Assembly (NCBI RefSeq): GCF_023008545.1
Contig: NZ_CP095397.1
Location: 1,674,001-1,738,000, forward strand
Source: Natribaculum luteum
GTDB lineage: Archaea; Halobacteriota; Halobacteria; Halobacteriales; Natrialbaceae
Reading direction: 5' to 3'
Length of the DNA: 64,000 nt
Shown here one piece after another: positions 20,494 to 29,095 of this stretch (within the stretch, counting starts at the first letter, position 1; the number at the start of each line of letters is the position of its first letter). Below the pieces are notes generated by a model, which was given only the letters and a program-made list of their open reading frames with translations, had not been told where the DNA came from and did no database searches. The position numbers were made by a program, and so were the translations under genes.

Positions 20494-20724
20494 CTAGACG
20501 CCCCAGGAGATGTGATCCCAGGCGCGCTCGTAGACGTAGTAGGTCCCCGTCTTCAGGAGGTTCGTCGCGAGGCCGATGCTCACGGCGTCGCCCGTACTTC
20601 CCGTCACCAGCCACGCGACGGCGACGGTGATCACCACCATGAACGCCCGGTACAGCACTGTCTTGACGAGTGCCCGGGTCCGCTCCTGGTGGGGGGAGCG
20701 CGTGAGGAGCCGTGTAACGACCAT
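20494..20724 (-). CDS. DUF2061 small membrane protein, 76 aa
   Basis: Predicted two-helix membrane protein. The sequence pattern KTVLYRAFMVVITVAVAWLVTG followed by ATNLLKTGTYYVYERAWD matches the DUF2061 family, whose hallmark is a YR...N(L)xKT..YY.HE/YER.W arrangement. Function unknown. Single gene on the minus strand at the start of the block separating rio1 from the KH-domain gene. An AT-rich stretch (AATAATTAATAATGG, about 20747-20761) just upstream on its coding side is a plausible promoter. Confidence 0.8.
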   Translation of the reverse strand: MVVTRLLTRSPHQERTRALVKTVLYRAFMVVITVAVAWLVTGSTGDAVSIGLATNLLKTGTYYVYERAWDHISWGV

Positions 20725-21026
20725 GGTATCGATACAACGCCGATCAAATAATTAATAATGGTTTATTGTACGGCTCAGTAAACCGATACTGGTTACGACT
20801 TGCATGATCGGCGGGCGTCGCCCTCGGTTGCCGAAACGTTCTTTGGATCGGCACGCCGACGTCAACTCGATGACGTCCGCTCTCCGGTGGCGCTGGCACG
20901 CCGTCTCGAGAGCGGACAGTGTCGTCGCCGCGCACGACGCGGCCTAACCCGGCGGGCGCGACGGCGATGCTCCCTCGTTCTCGCGTGAATCGCCTTCCAG
21001 CCACTGCTTCGAGACGCTTCCCCAGT
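20725..21026. other. Intergenic region between the DUF2061 and trpS genes
   Basis: About 302 bases with no convincing gene. It holds an AT-rich segment near 20745-20765, probably the promoter of the minus-strand DUF2061 gene. Open frames here lack family-like sequence. Confidence 0.5.
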
Positions 21027-22220
21027 ATGACTGACACCGAATCCACGACCGAATCGCACGCGACCGACGCCGACTTCACCGTCACGCCCTACGCCGTTGC
21101 CGGCGAGGTCGACTACGAGAAACTGCTCGAGCGCTTCGGTGCCGACCCGCTGACCGACGAGCAGGTCGCTCGCTTCCCCGATCACCCGCTGGTCCGCCGT
21201 CGGACCTTCTACGCCGGCCGGGACGTCGACCGGTACCTCGAGGCGGCCGAGTCCGGCGACCCCCACGCGGTCGTCACCGGGCGCGGCCCCTCGGGCCCGA
21301 TGCACCTCGGGCACGTCCTCCCGCTGTATCTCGCGAGACGACTCCAGCGGGAGACGGGGGCGACGGTCTACGTCCCGCTCTCGGACGACGAGAAGTTCCT
21401 CGCGAAAGACCAGTCGTTCGAGGCGATCGGCGAGCACGCACGCGAGAACCTCCGTGACGTCCTCGCGGTGGGCTTCGACCCCGAACGGACCCGGATCGTC
21501 GTCGACACGGCCGACGCGGACGTCGTCTACCCGATCGCCGTTCGGCTCGCGAACCACCTCACGCCGGCGACCGTCGAGGCGGTCTACGGCGAGACGGACA
21601 CCGTCGGTCTGCAGTTCTACCCGGCCGTACAGGCGACCCACCTCCTGCTCCCCCAGCTCGTGGCGGGCCGTCAGCCCACCCTCGTCCCCATCGCAGTCGA
21701 CCAGGATCCCCACGTCCGGGTCTGTCGCGACGTCGCGGCGAAGGAGGCGCTGCCGGTCGAGAAACCGGGTGCGCTACTCGGACGCTTCCTCCCGAGCCTC
21801 GAGGGTCCGGGCAAGATGAGTTCGTCCGGCGACGCCCCGTCGATCGAACTCACCGACGACCCCGAGACCGTCGCCGAGACGATCCGCCGTCACGCCTACA
21901 CCGGCGGCCGGGCCAGCCTCGAGGAACACCGCGAACGCGGCGGTGATCCGACCGTCGACGTCCCGTTCCAGTACCTGCGATTCTTCTTCGAACCCGACGA
22001 CGACGACCTCGAGCGCATCGCCGCCGACTACCGCGAAGGCGACCTCCTCAGCGGCGAACTGAAGGAACTCGCCATCGAGCGGATCACCGACTTCCTGGCC
22101 GACCACCAGCGCCGCCGGGCCGACCTCGGCGACCTCGCTGTCGAACTCGAACCCTACCGGCTCACCGACGACGAACGGCGGCGGGCACTCGAGACGGCGG
22201 GAGTTCCTCGAGTCCCCTGA
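21027..22220 (+). CDS. trpS: Tryptophanyl-tRNA synthetase, archaeal type
   Basis: Class I aminoacyl-tRNA synthetase charging tRNA-Trp. The HIGH-type motif is PMHLGHVLPL in the typical context RGPSGPMHLGH, and the KMSKS-type motif is GKMSSSGDAPSI. The active-site segment VPIAVDQDPHVRVCRDVA is characteristic of the archaeal/eukaryotic TrpRS branch. The N-terminal part contains FTVTPYAVAGEVDYEKLLERFG, the usual archaeal TrpRS entry. ATG 21027 gives 397 aa; the earlier in-frame start adds residues without family resemblance. It lies inside the mixed block between rio1 and the KH gene. Confidence 0.92.
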   Translation: MTDTESTTESHATDADFTVTPYAVAGEVDYEKLLERFGADPLTDEQVARFPDHPLVRRRTFYAGRDVDRYLEAAESGDPHAVVTGRGPSGPMHLGHVLPLYLARRLQRETGATVYVPLSDDEKFLAKDQSFEAIGEHARENLRDVLAVGFDPERTRIVVDTADADVVYPIAVRLANHLTPATVEAVYGETDTVGLQFYPAVQATHLLLPQLVAGRQPTLVPIAVDQDPHVRVCRDVAAKEALPVEKPGALLGRFLPSLEGPGKMSSSGDAPSIELTDDPETVAETIRRHAYTGGRASLEEHRERGGDPTVDVPFQYLRFFFEPDDDDLERIAADYREGDLLSGELKELAIERITDFLADHQRRRADLGDLAVELEPYRLTDDERRRALETAGVPRVP

Positions 22221-22279
22221 CCCCGTCCGAACCCGCGATCGCCAGAACGCTCTTGTGTCTCGCCGACGCGCGAGGAACC

Positions 22280-22786
22280 ATGCACGTCGGAATCGTCGCG
22301 GACACTCACGACAACGTCGAGGCGGCCAGAGCGGCGACGGACGTCTTCGAGGAGGAAGGCGTCGAGGTGATCGTCCACTGTGGCGACTTCGTCGCCCCGC
22401 CGGTGATCGACGCCTTCGAGGGCTTCGAACTCCACGGCGTCCTCGGCAACAACGACGGCGAGATCGCGGGTCTCGAGGCCGCGTTCGACGCACTCGGGAC
22501 CGGAAGCGAACTCCACGGCCGGTTCGCCGACCTCGAGTTCGACGGCCTCTCGATGGCGGTCCTCCACGGGGAATCGCTCGCGGAAGTGCGCGCGCTCGCC
22601 GACGGAGAAACGTACGACTACGTCTGTTACGGGCACCACCACGAGCGCGAACACGAGACCGACGGACGGACGACGGTCGTCAACCCCGGTGCACACTTCC
22701 CGACCGTTCCGGCCGACCACCGGACCGTCGCGATTCTCGATACGCTGTCGGAGTCGGTCCGGTTCCGGTCTGTCCTCGAGGAGTAG
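22280..22786 (+). CDS. YfcE/MJ0936-type metallophosphoesterase, 168 aa
   Basis: Two-metal phosphodiesterase of the calcineurin-like fold. Metal and catalytic motifs are in order: GIVADTHDN (DxH), VIVHCGDF (GD), GVLGNNDGE (GNND), LHGE (H) and YGHHHERE (GHxH), followed by VVNPGAHFP. Family members act on cyclic nucleotides or phosphodiesters in vitro; the physiological substrate is unknown. ATG 22280 places the metal motif at residue 8. The C-terminal block DHRTVAILDTLSESVRFRSV is duplicated, with mostly synonymous changes, in the remnant at 24222-24305. Confidence 0.92.
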   Translation: MHVGIVADTHDNVEAARAATDVFEEEGVEVIVHCGDFVAPPVIDAFEGFELHGVLGNNDGEIAGLEAAFDALGTGSELHGRFADLEFDGLSMAVLHGESLAEVRALADGETYDYVCYGHHHEREHETDGRTTVVNPGAHFPTVPADHRTVAILDTLSESVRFRSVLEE

Positions 22787-23000
22787 CGGGGGTGGACTCT
22801 TCTCGGCGCGTTCCGACGGCACGCGATCCGGGTGACGGAAACGCGGACCAGGCGAGGTCGGCCACGTGATATTGTACAAGAAGTACATAACTGTATCCGG
22901 TAATATTCCGTAACGCGCTCTAAACTGGCCCGAAAGCTTACTCATATTCGTTTCTACCGGGGTAGTTTTGTTCTACTCGAGCTATACTGCTATCGTCAGT

Positions 23001-24005
23001 ATGATCACCAGCGTTCTGGAGCGTATCAAGGCGAATCTCGTCCCTGCAGTCGTCCTCGCGATCGTCGTCGGACTCGTGAGCGGACAGTTCCTCGGGCCCG
23101 GCGTCGAGAGCGCCCTGAAGGCGGCTGTCGTGCCGATTCTCTTTCTGATGGTCTACCCGATGATGATCAACCTCGACCTGCGAGAGCTGTTGAAGATCCG
23201 TCGGCACGCGGGGCTGGTCGGTGCGAGCCTCGTCCTGAACTTCGGGCTCGCACCGATCGTGGCCGTCGGACTTGCCCGGCTGTTCTTCGCCGGGGACCCC
23301 CACTACGCCGTCGGTCTGTACTTCATCGCGCTGATCCCGACCTCGGGGATGACCGCCGCCTGGACCGGACTGGCGGGCGGGGATCTCGAGGGCGCGCTCG
23401 TGGCGATGTCGGTCAATCTCCTCGCGGCCGTGGCGATCCTGCCGGCGTATCTGTCGGTGCTGGTCGGCGCGGACGTCGGGTTCGAGCCGGCGGCGCTGTA
23501 CAGACAGCTCGCGATGATCATCGTGCTCCCGATGGTTGCCGGGGCTGTCACCAGGTGGGGGCTGCTCCGCCAGTACGGATCGGACGGATTCAGGCGACTC
23601 AAACCGACGTTCGGCGGACTGAGCTCTTTCGGGGTCGTGACGATCGTGTTCGTCGCGATGGCGATGCGATCAGAGAGCATCCTCGCCGACCCGATCGCGT
23701 CGTTCGCCGTGATCGTTCCGCTGGTCGTCTTCTACGCCATCGTCCTCGGGGCCGGTTCGGTCGTCGGTCGCCGCCTGTTTGACTCCTCGCGAGCCGTCTC
23801 CCTCGTCTACGCGACGAACATGCGCAACCTCTCGATCGCACTCGCGATCGCCGCAGCACCGGGGTTTCCGCCGGTCGAGGCGGTGCTGCCGATCGCGCTC
23901 GCGTACCTCCTCCAGCCGCCCCTCGGGGCGGCGTACATGCAGTATCGTCGCGACGTCGTCGACGACGGGCGCTCGGTCCGGGACGTGATCGCCACGCTGC
24001 GCTGA
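23001..24005 (+). CDS. Bile acid:sodium symporter (SBF/ACR3-type) family transporter, 334 aa
   Basis: Predicted 10-helix secondary transporter. Typical family regions are LIPTSGMTAAWTGLAGGD near residue 110, corresponding to the first crossover motif, and LVYATNMRNLSIALAIA near residue 275, corresponding to the second. The latter resembles ACR3-type exporters and SBF proteins more than animal bile-acid carriers. The cysteine implicated in arsenite transport by ACR3 is not apparent. The substrate is unknown and no arsenic genes adjoin it. ATG 23001 (MITSVLERIKANLVPAVV) is preferred to the upstream ATG at 22968. Confidence 0.82.
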   Translation: MITSVLERIKANLVPAVVLAIVVGLVSGQFLGPGVESALKAAVVPILFLMVYPMMINLDLRELLKIRRHAGLVGASLVLNFGLAPIVAVGLARLFFAGDPHYAVGLYFIALIPTSGMTAAWTGLAGGDLEGALVAMSVNLLAAVAILPAYLSVLVGADVGFEPAALYRQLAMIIVLPMVAGAVTRWGLLRQYGSDGFRRLKPTFGGLSSFGVVTIVFVAMAMRSESILADPIASFAVIVPLVVFYAIVLGAGSVVGRRLFDSSRAVSLVYATNMRNLSIALAIAAAPGFPPVEAVLPIALAYLLQPPLGAAYMQYRRDVVDDGRSVRDVIATLR

Positions 24006-24105
24006 CGGACTCGGATCTGCCCCGTTTTTGATCGCCGACAGCGTCCGTGAACGACCCGCACAAGTACATGGAGGCGTGATCGCCCGTGCGATCGGTCGCG
24101 GCTTC

Positions 24106-24190
24106 ATAACGATAGCTGTGAGTCGTTACCGCCGCAACCGCGAACCGTCTTGCGGTTGCGTCGGTAACCAGTCACAGCCATCATTATCAC
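24106..24190 (-). repeat. Family A palindromic repeat, copy A2
   Basis: 85 bp, nearly identical to A3 and to the reverse complement of A1. Read on the minus strand it runs TGATAATGATGGCTGTGACTGG ... GCTATCGTTATGA. TGA flanks both sides as a direct repeat. It is not attached to the stop codon of any intact gene. Confidence 0.88.
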
Positions 24191-24221
24191 ACCAGGGGAG
24201 GCGTCCGGCTGCTCGGGGATG

Positions 24222-24305
24222 CCGACCGACGATCGGACCGTCGCGATTCTCGACACGCTGTCGGAGTCGGTCCGGTTTCGGTCCGTCCTCGAGACCGACG
24301 CGTGA
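24222..24305 (+). pseudogene. Remnant of a second metallophosphoesterase gene (C-terminal 27 codons)
   Basis: The frame reads PTDDRTVAILDTLSESVRFR followed by SVLETDA and a TGA stop. About 66 bases (24228-24293) match 22715-22780, the end of the intact phosphodiesterase gene, at roughly 60 positions by eye. The differences are mostly synonymous (GAT/GAC, TTC/TTT, TCT/TCC), which suggests a paralogue or a foreign allele that diverged under selection before being lost, rather than a fresh duplication. Repeat A2 ends only 31 bases upstream. Confidence 0.75.
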
Positions 24306-24410
24306 CGAGTGGCGTCCCAGATCTCGCTCGTAGCCGCCTGCTAGCGCGCCACAGCCCGAGCGTCGAGTGCGGACCAAGGCCTTAAACTGGCTGAGCCAGT
24401 ACTCGAGTAC

Positions 24411-24968
24411 ATGCAACACGTGAAGATTCCGCAGGACCGCGTCGGGGCCCTCATCGGCGAGGGCGGCGAGACGATGCGCGAGATCGAGGCGGAAGCTGAA
24501 GTGCGACTCGACATCGATTCTGAGAACGGTTCCGTCGCCGTCGAGACCGTCGGCGACCCCGTTCGCGGCCTCAAGGGTCCCGAGATCGTCCGCGCGATCG
24601 GACGTGGGTTCCCGCCAGAAGAAGCGCTGCGGCTGCTCGAGGACGACATGATGCTGTTCGACGTCGTCGACATCGACGCCGCTTCGCGCAACAAAAACGA
24701 CATGAAACGACAGAAGGGCCGGCTGATCGGCGAGGGTGGCCGCACTCGCGAACTCATGGAAGAGCTCTCGGGAGCCTCGGTCGTCATCTACGGCTCGACG
24801 CTGGGGATCATCGGCACGCCGCCGCAGGTCGACGCCGTCCGCAGCGCCGCCGAGATGCTGCTCGACGGGGCTCCCCACGGCGCGGTCTACTCGTTCCTCG
24901 AAGAGAAACACAACGAGATGAAACACCAGGGGATGCAGTACCACCGCTTCCCCGGCGGCAACTCGTAG
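24411..24968 (+). CDS. KH-domain RNA-binding protein, Dim2/Krr1/Pno1-like, 185 aa
   Basis: Archaeal homologue of Dim2/Pno1, involved in small-subunit rRNA maturation and able to bind aIF2alpha in some archaea. Two KH domains are visible: residues 1-65 (IPQDRVGALIGEGGETMREIE, a GxxG-type loop) and about 85-160 (KRQKGRLIGEGGRTRELMEE). The C-terminus is EKHNEMKHQGMQYHRFPGG. A TATA-like CTTAAACT lies 23-30 bases before the ATG, fitting a leaderless transcript. In other archaea it is typically adjacent to rio1; here about 4 kb of other genes separate them. Confidence 0.93.
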   Translation: MQHVKIPQDRVGALIGEGGETMREIEAEAEVRLDIDSENGSVAVETVGDPVRGLKGPEIVRAIGRGFPPEEALRLLEDDMMLFDVVDIDAASRNKNDMKRQKGRLIGEGGRTRELMEELSGASVVIYGSTLGIIGTPPQVDAVRSAAEMLLDGAPHGAVYSFLEEKHNEMKHQGMQYHRFPGGNS

Positions 24969-25039
24969 TCCGCCTCACACTGTCTCGACTCGAATCGTCT
25001 CTCTGCGCCCCGGTCCTCGACGACGTGCCGTTTTTCCAG

Positions 25040-25047
25040 TATAAATA
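25040..25047 (+). promoter_or_regulatory. Possible distal TATA box upstream of the thermosome gene
   Basis: TATAAATA, about 110 bases before the thermosome ATG and just after a T-run (25031-25035) that may terminate the KH-gene transcript. It is a candidate second start, in addition to the proximal box at 25122-25129. Confidence 0.35.
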
Positions 25048-25121
25048 ACCGGTCGACGATCGATCTCTCTCGAGTCGACGACGGCCGTGTGCGGCGATTC
25101 GTCTCTCCAGACACCAAAAAA

Positions 25122-25129
25122 TTTATATA
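25122..25129 (+). promoter_or_regulatory. TATA box of the thermosome gene
   Basis: TTTATATA, preceded by the A-rich CCAAAAAA (a BRE-like purine stretch). It ends 26 bases before the ATG, so the transcript should be leaderless or nearly so. It is the strongest TATA match in the window, as expected for a highly expressed chaperonin. Confidence 0.75.
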
Positions 25130-25155
25130 GAATAGCAATCAATCTCTCTCTTACA

Positions 25156-26844
<1,689 letters not shown>

Positions 26845-26907
26845 GATCGGCCGCTACCAGACTGCCCGACTGCCGTACTCGCCGACCGTTCGTTCTCGAT
26901 CGATTCG

Positions 26908-26913
26908 TTTTTT
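26908..26913 (+). terminator. Candidate terminator T-run after the thermosome gene
   Basis: Six consecutive T residues about 64 bases after the stop codon, in an otherwise GC-rich region. Archaeal termination typically occurs at such U-runs. No strong hairpin is evident. Confidence 0.4.
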
Positions 26914-27007
26914 CGACCCGCTGTCTCCGACTCGAGCGTCGACGTCGCGACGCGAGCACGACTCGGTATTCAGATAAACTAAGTGCTCGGCCGCAATATT
27001 CGCCAGC

Positions 27008-28000
27008 ATGAAGACGCTACTTCTGGACAGCGACGACGTTGACGAGAACACTCGGATGGCGGACGTCATCCAGGCGATCGAGGACGCCTTCGCCGCCTAC
27101 GAGCACGGCAACGCACAGATGCCGGCGAAGTCCTACATCGAACTGCCCCAGTACAACGGCGACTTCCGGTCGATGCCCGCGTACCTGGACGCGGGCGAGT
27201 GGGACGCCGCGGGGCTGAAATGGGTCAACGTCCACCCGGACAACCCCGCCGACCACGACCTCCCGACGGTGATGGGGACGATGATCTACTCCGATCCCGA
27301 GACGGCGTTCCCGCTCGCGATCATCGACGGGACGGCGCTGACGATGAAACGGACCGGTGCCGCCGCCGCGGTCGCCACCGACCACCTCGCCGTCGAGGAC
27401 GCCCGGAGTCTGGGGATCGTCGGTGCCGGCGTCCAGTCGTACACGCAACTCGAGGCCATCGCCGAGGTCCGACCGATCGAGGAGGTCGTCGTCAGCGACG
27501 TCGACGACGAGCGCGTCCAGCGGTTCGTCGACGCCTACGGCGACGAGTTCGACGTCCGCGGCGGGTCGATCGCCGAGGCAGGCCACTGCGACGTCCTCTC
27601 GACGGTGACGCCCGTCGAAGACCCCATCGTCAGTCCGGACGACGTCGGCGAACACACCCACGTCAACGCGATGGGTGCCGACGCCGAGGGCAAACACGAA
27701 CTCGCCGACGATCTCCTCCTCGGGGCGACGGTCGTCATCGACGACCACGAGCAGTGTACCCACTCCGGCGAGATCAACGTCCCCTACGCCGAGGGCGTCC
27801 TCACCGACGAGGACATCGACGCCGAAATCGGCGAGATCGTCGTCGGCGAGCGCGAGGGCCGCACGGCCGAGACCGGCGTCACCGTCTTCGACTCGACCGG
27901 GCTGGCGATCCAGGACGTCGCCGCCGCCCACGTCGTCTACGCCCAGGCCGCAGACGAAGGTAACGGCTCGCCGTTCGATCTCGTCGGCGTCGACGAGTAA
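27008..28000 (+). CDS. Ornithine cyclodeaminase / alanine dehydrogenase family protein, 330 aa
   Basis: NAD(P)-dependent enzyme of the OCD/mu-crystallin family; members act as ornithine cyclodeaminase, archaeal alanine dehydrogenase or imine reductases. The substrate-side N-terminal part (MADVIQAIEDAFAAYEHGNAQMPAKSYIELP) is followed by the Rossmann motif SLGIVGAGVQSYTQLEA and then VVVSDVDDERVQRF. The catalytic-region segments MKRTGAAAAVATDHLAV and NAMGADAEGKHEL (the family aspartate) are present. Specificity within the family cannot be decided from sequence. A single transcription unit, with a TATA-like GATAAACTAA about 26-35 bases before the ATG. Confidence 0.92.
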   Translation: MKTLLLDSDDVDENTRMADVIQAIEDAFAAYEHGNAQMPAKSYIELPQYNGDFRSMPAYLDAGEWDAAGLKWVNVHPDNPADHDLPTVMGTMIYSDPETAFPLAIIDGTALTMKRTGAAAAVATDHLAVEDARSLGIVGAGVQSYTQLEAIAEVRPIEEVVVSDVDDERVQRFVDAYGDEFDVRGGSIAEAGHCDVLSTVTPVEDPIVSPDDVGEHTHVNAMGADAEGKHELADDLLLGATVVIDDHEQCTHSGEINVPYAEGVLTDEDIDAEIGEIVVGEREGRTAETGVTVFDSTGLAIQDVAAAHVVYAQAADEGNGSPFDLVGVDE

Positions 28001-28011
28001 CGCCTTTCTCC

Positions 28012-28776
28012 TTACCGGTCGCGGATTCGACGCGCGATCGACCCTGTCATCTCGAGTTCGCCGCAGTACTGGTAGATCGCCTCGCCTTCTGGCTCCGGCA
28101 GCCCGTTGGCCTCGAGGAGCGTGTTCTCGTGGATCGTCACCGCGGCGGGCTGGAGTGGCCACGGCGCGTGGGCGATTTCGGCGGTCAACACGCTCCCGTC
28201 TCGAGGTGCGTAGAAGCGACGACGCGCGGTAAGCCAGTGTTCGAGCGAGCCGGGTTCGGCGTGGGAGACCGGTCCGTCGGGTCGGTACGTCGCCGAAAAC
28301 CGGGCGAGGTCGTCGGCGTCGGGGCGCGAACTCGAGAACGCGACGCGGCCGTCGGTACCCGCGACGTGCATCCGGGCGCGGTACACCGGCAGTCGGGTCG
28401 TCCGGCCGATCGCGCTCGCGACGAACGCGCTTCCGACTTCGACGTCGAAGAAGAACAGTCCCGCGTCGTCCCCGTATCGGACGTAGGTTCGGACGTTGAG
28501 TTCCGGAAACGCGAGCCGAAACATTGCGGGCGACCCGCGGACGCCGACTCGAGCGAGGACGAACGGCAGGACGCTCACCCACGCGGTCCCGTCGTACGTG
28601 TCGAGCTCGAGCGGCTCCGGCACGTGTGGTCGCAGCCGATCGGGATCGACGGGCCAGTGTGCGAACAGCCCGTCTCGCCACGTCATCGCGAAGAGGTGTG
28701 GAGTTCGCGGCGTCGCCGACGGTCGTGCCCTCGATCGCCAGCGTTCGATCCGCGGTCGTTCTCGCGTGGAGGTCAT
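28012..28776 (-). CDS. DUF2071 (YqjF-like) protein, 254 aa
   Basis: Member of the DUF2071 family, of unknown biochemical role, with a fold related to acetoacetate decarboxylase. Family features are MTWRDGLFAHWPVDPDRLRPHVPEPLELD near the N-terminus, then AWVSVLPFVL, ELNVRTYVRY, GLFFFDVEV and HWLTARRRFYA. ATG 28776 overlaps the stop of the small membrane protein gene upstream (ATGA), indicating coupled translation. Converges with the OCD-family gene, 11 bases apart. Confidence 0.88.
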   Translation of the reverse strand: MTSTRERPRIERWRSRARPSATPRTPHLFAMTWRDGLFAHWPVDPDRLRPHVPEPLELDTYDGTAWVSVLPFVLARVGVRGSPAMFRLAFPELNVRTYVRYGDDAGLFFFDVEVGSAFVASAIGRTTRLPVYRARMHVAGTDGRVAFSSSRPDADDLARFSATYRPDGPVSHAEPGSLEHWLTARRRFYAPRDGSVLTAEIAHAPWPLQPAAVTIHENTLLEANGLPEPEGEAIYQYCGELEMTGSIARRIRDR

Positions 28777-28997
28777 TCTGTGCCCGGGCTTCGAGTGAGT
28801 GCGTCGAGGAGCTTGCCGAGCAGCCAGAGCGCGACGAGAAACGGCAGCATGGGCAACAGAACGAGGATCATGCCGAGCAGGATGCTCCACCCGATAACGT
28901 CCATCTCGACGTTCGGCCGGCCGCTGTACGACGGAGTGACCGTACGCAACGCTCGCTTCGCCTTCGACTCGTCCTCGTCGGCATCCGCGCGGCTCAT
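28773..28997 (-). CDS. Small haloarchaeal membrane protein, 74 aa
   Basis: One strong C-terminal hydrophobic stretch (about residues 35-60, VIGWSILLGMILVLLPMLPFLVALWLLGKLLDAL) is preceded by a conserved-looking soluble segment (RTVTPSYSGRPNVEMD). I have seen this arrangement in haloarchaeal hypothetical proteins but cannot name a function. It precedes and overlaps the DUF2071 gene by four bases, so the two form a translationally coupled pair. The start MSRADADEDESK at 28997 is preferred to the longer frame. Confidence 0.72.
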   Translation of the reverse strand: MSRADADEDESKAKRALRTVTPSYSGRPNVEMDVIGWSILLGMILVLLPMLPFLVALWLLGKLLDALTRSPGTE

Positions 28998-29095
28998 ACT
29001 GGTGTCCACGGCGAACGCGGCAATAAAGGACACAGGCGTCTGTCAGGTGCTGTGAACGCCGGACGGGGCGGCGTCCCGAGCCGAAACGCGACGAC

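Larger units (their letters stand above)
24006..24410. other. Intergenic region holding repeat A2 and a gene remnant
   Basis: 405 bases without an intact gene between the SBF-type transporter and the KH gene. They contain the family A palindrome (24106-24190), the phosphodiesterase remnant (24222-24305) and the likely KH-gene promoter (CTTAAACT at 24381-24388). Confidence 0.7.
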
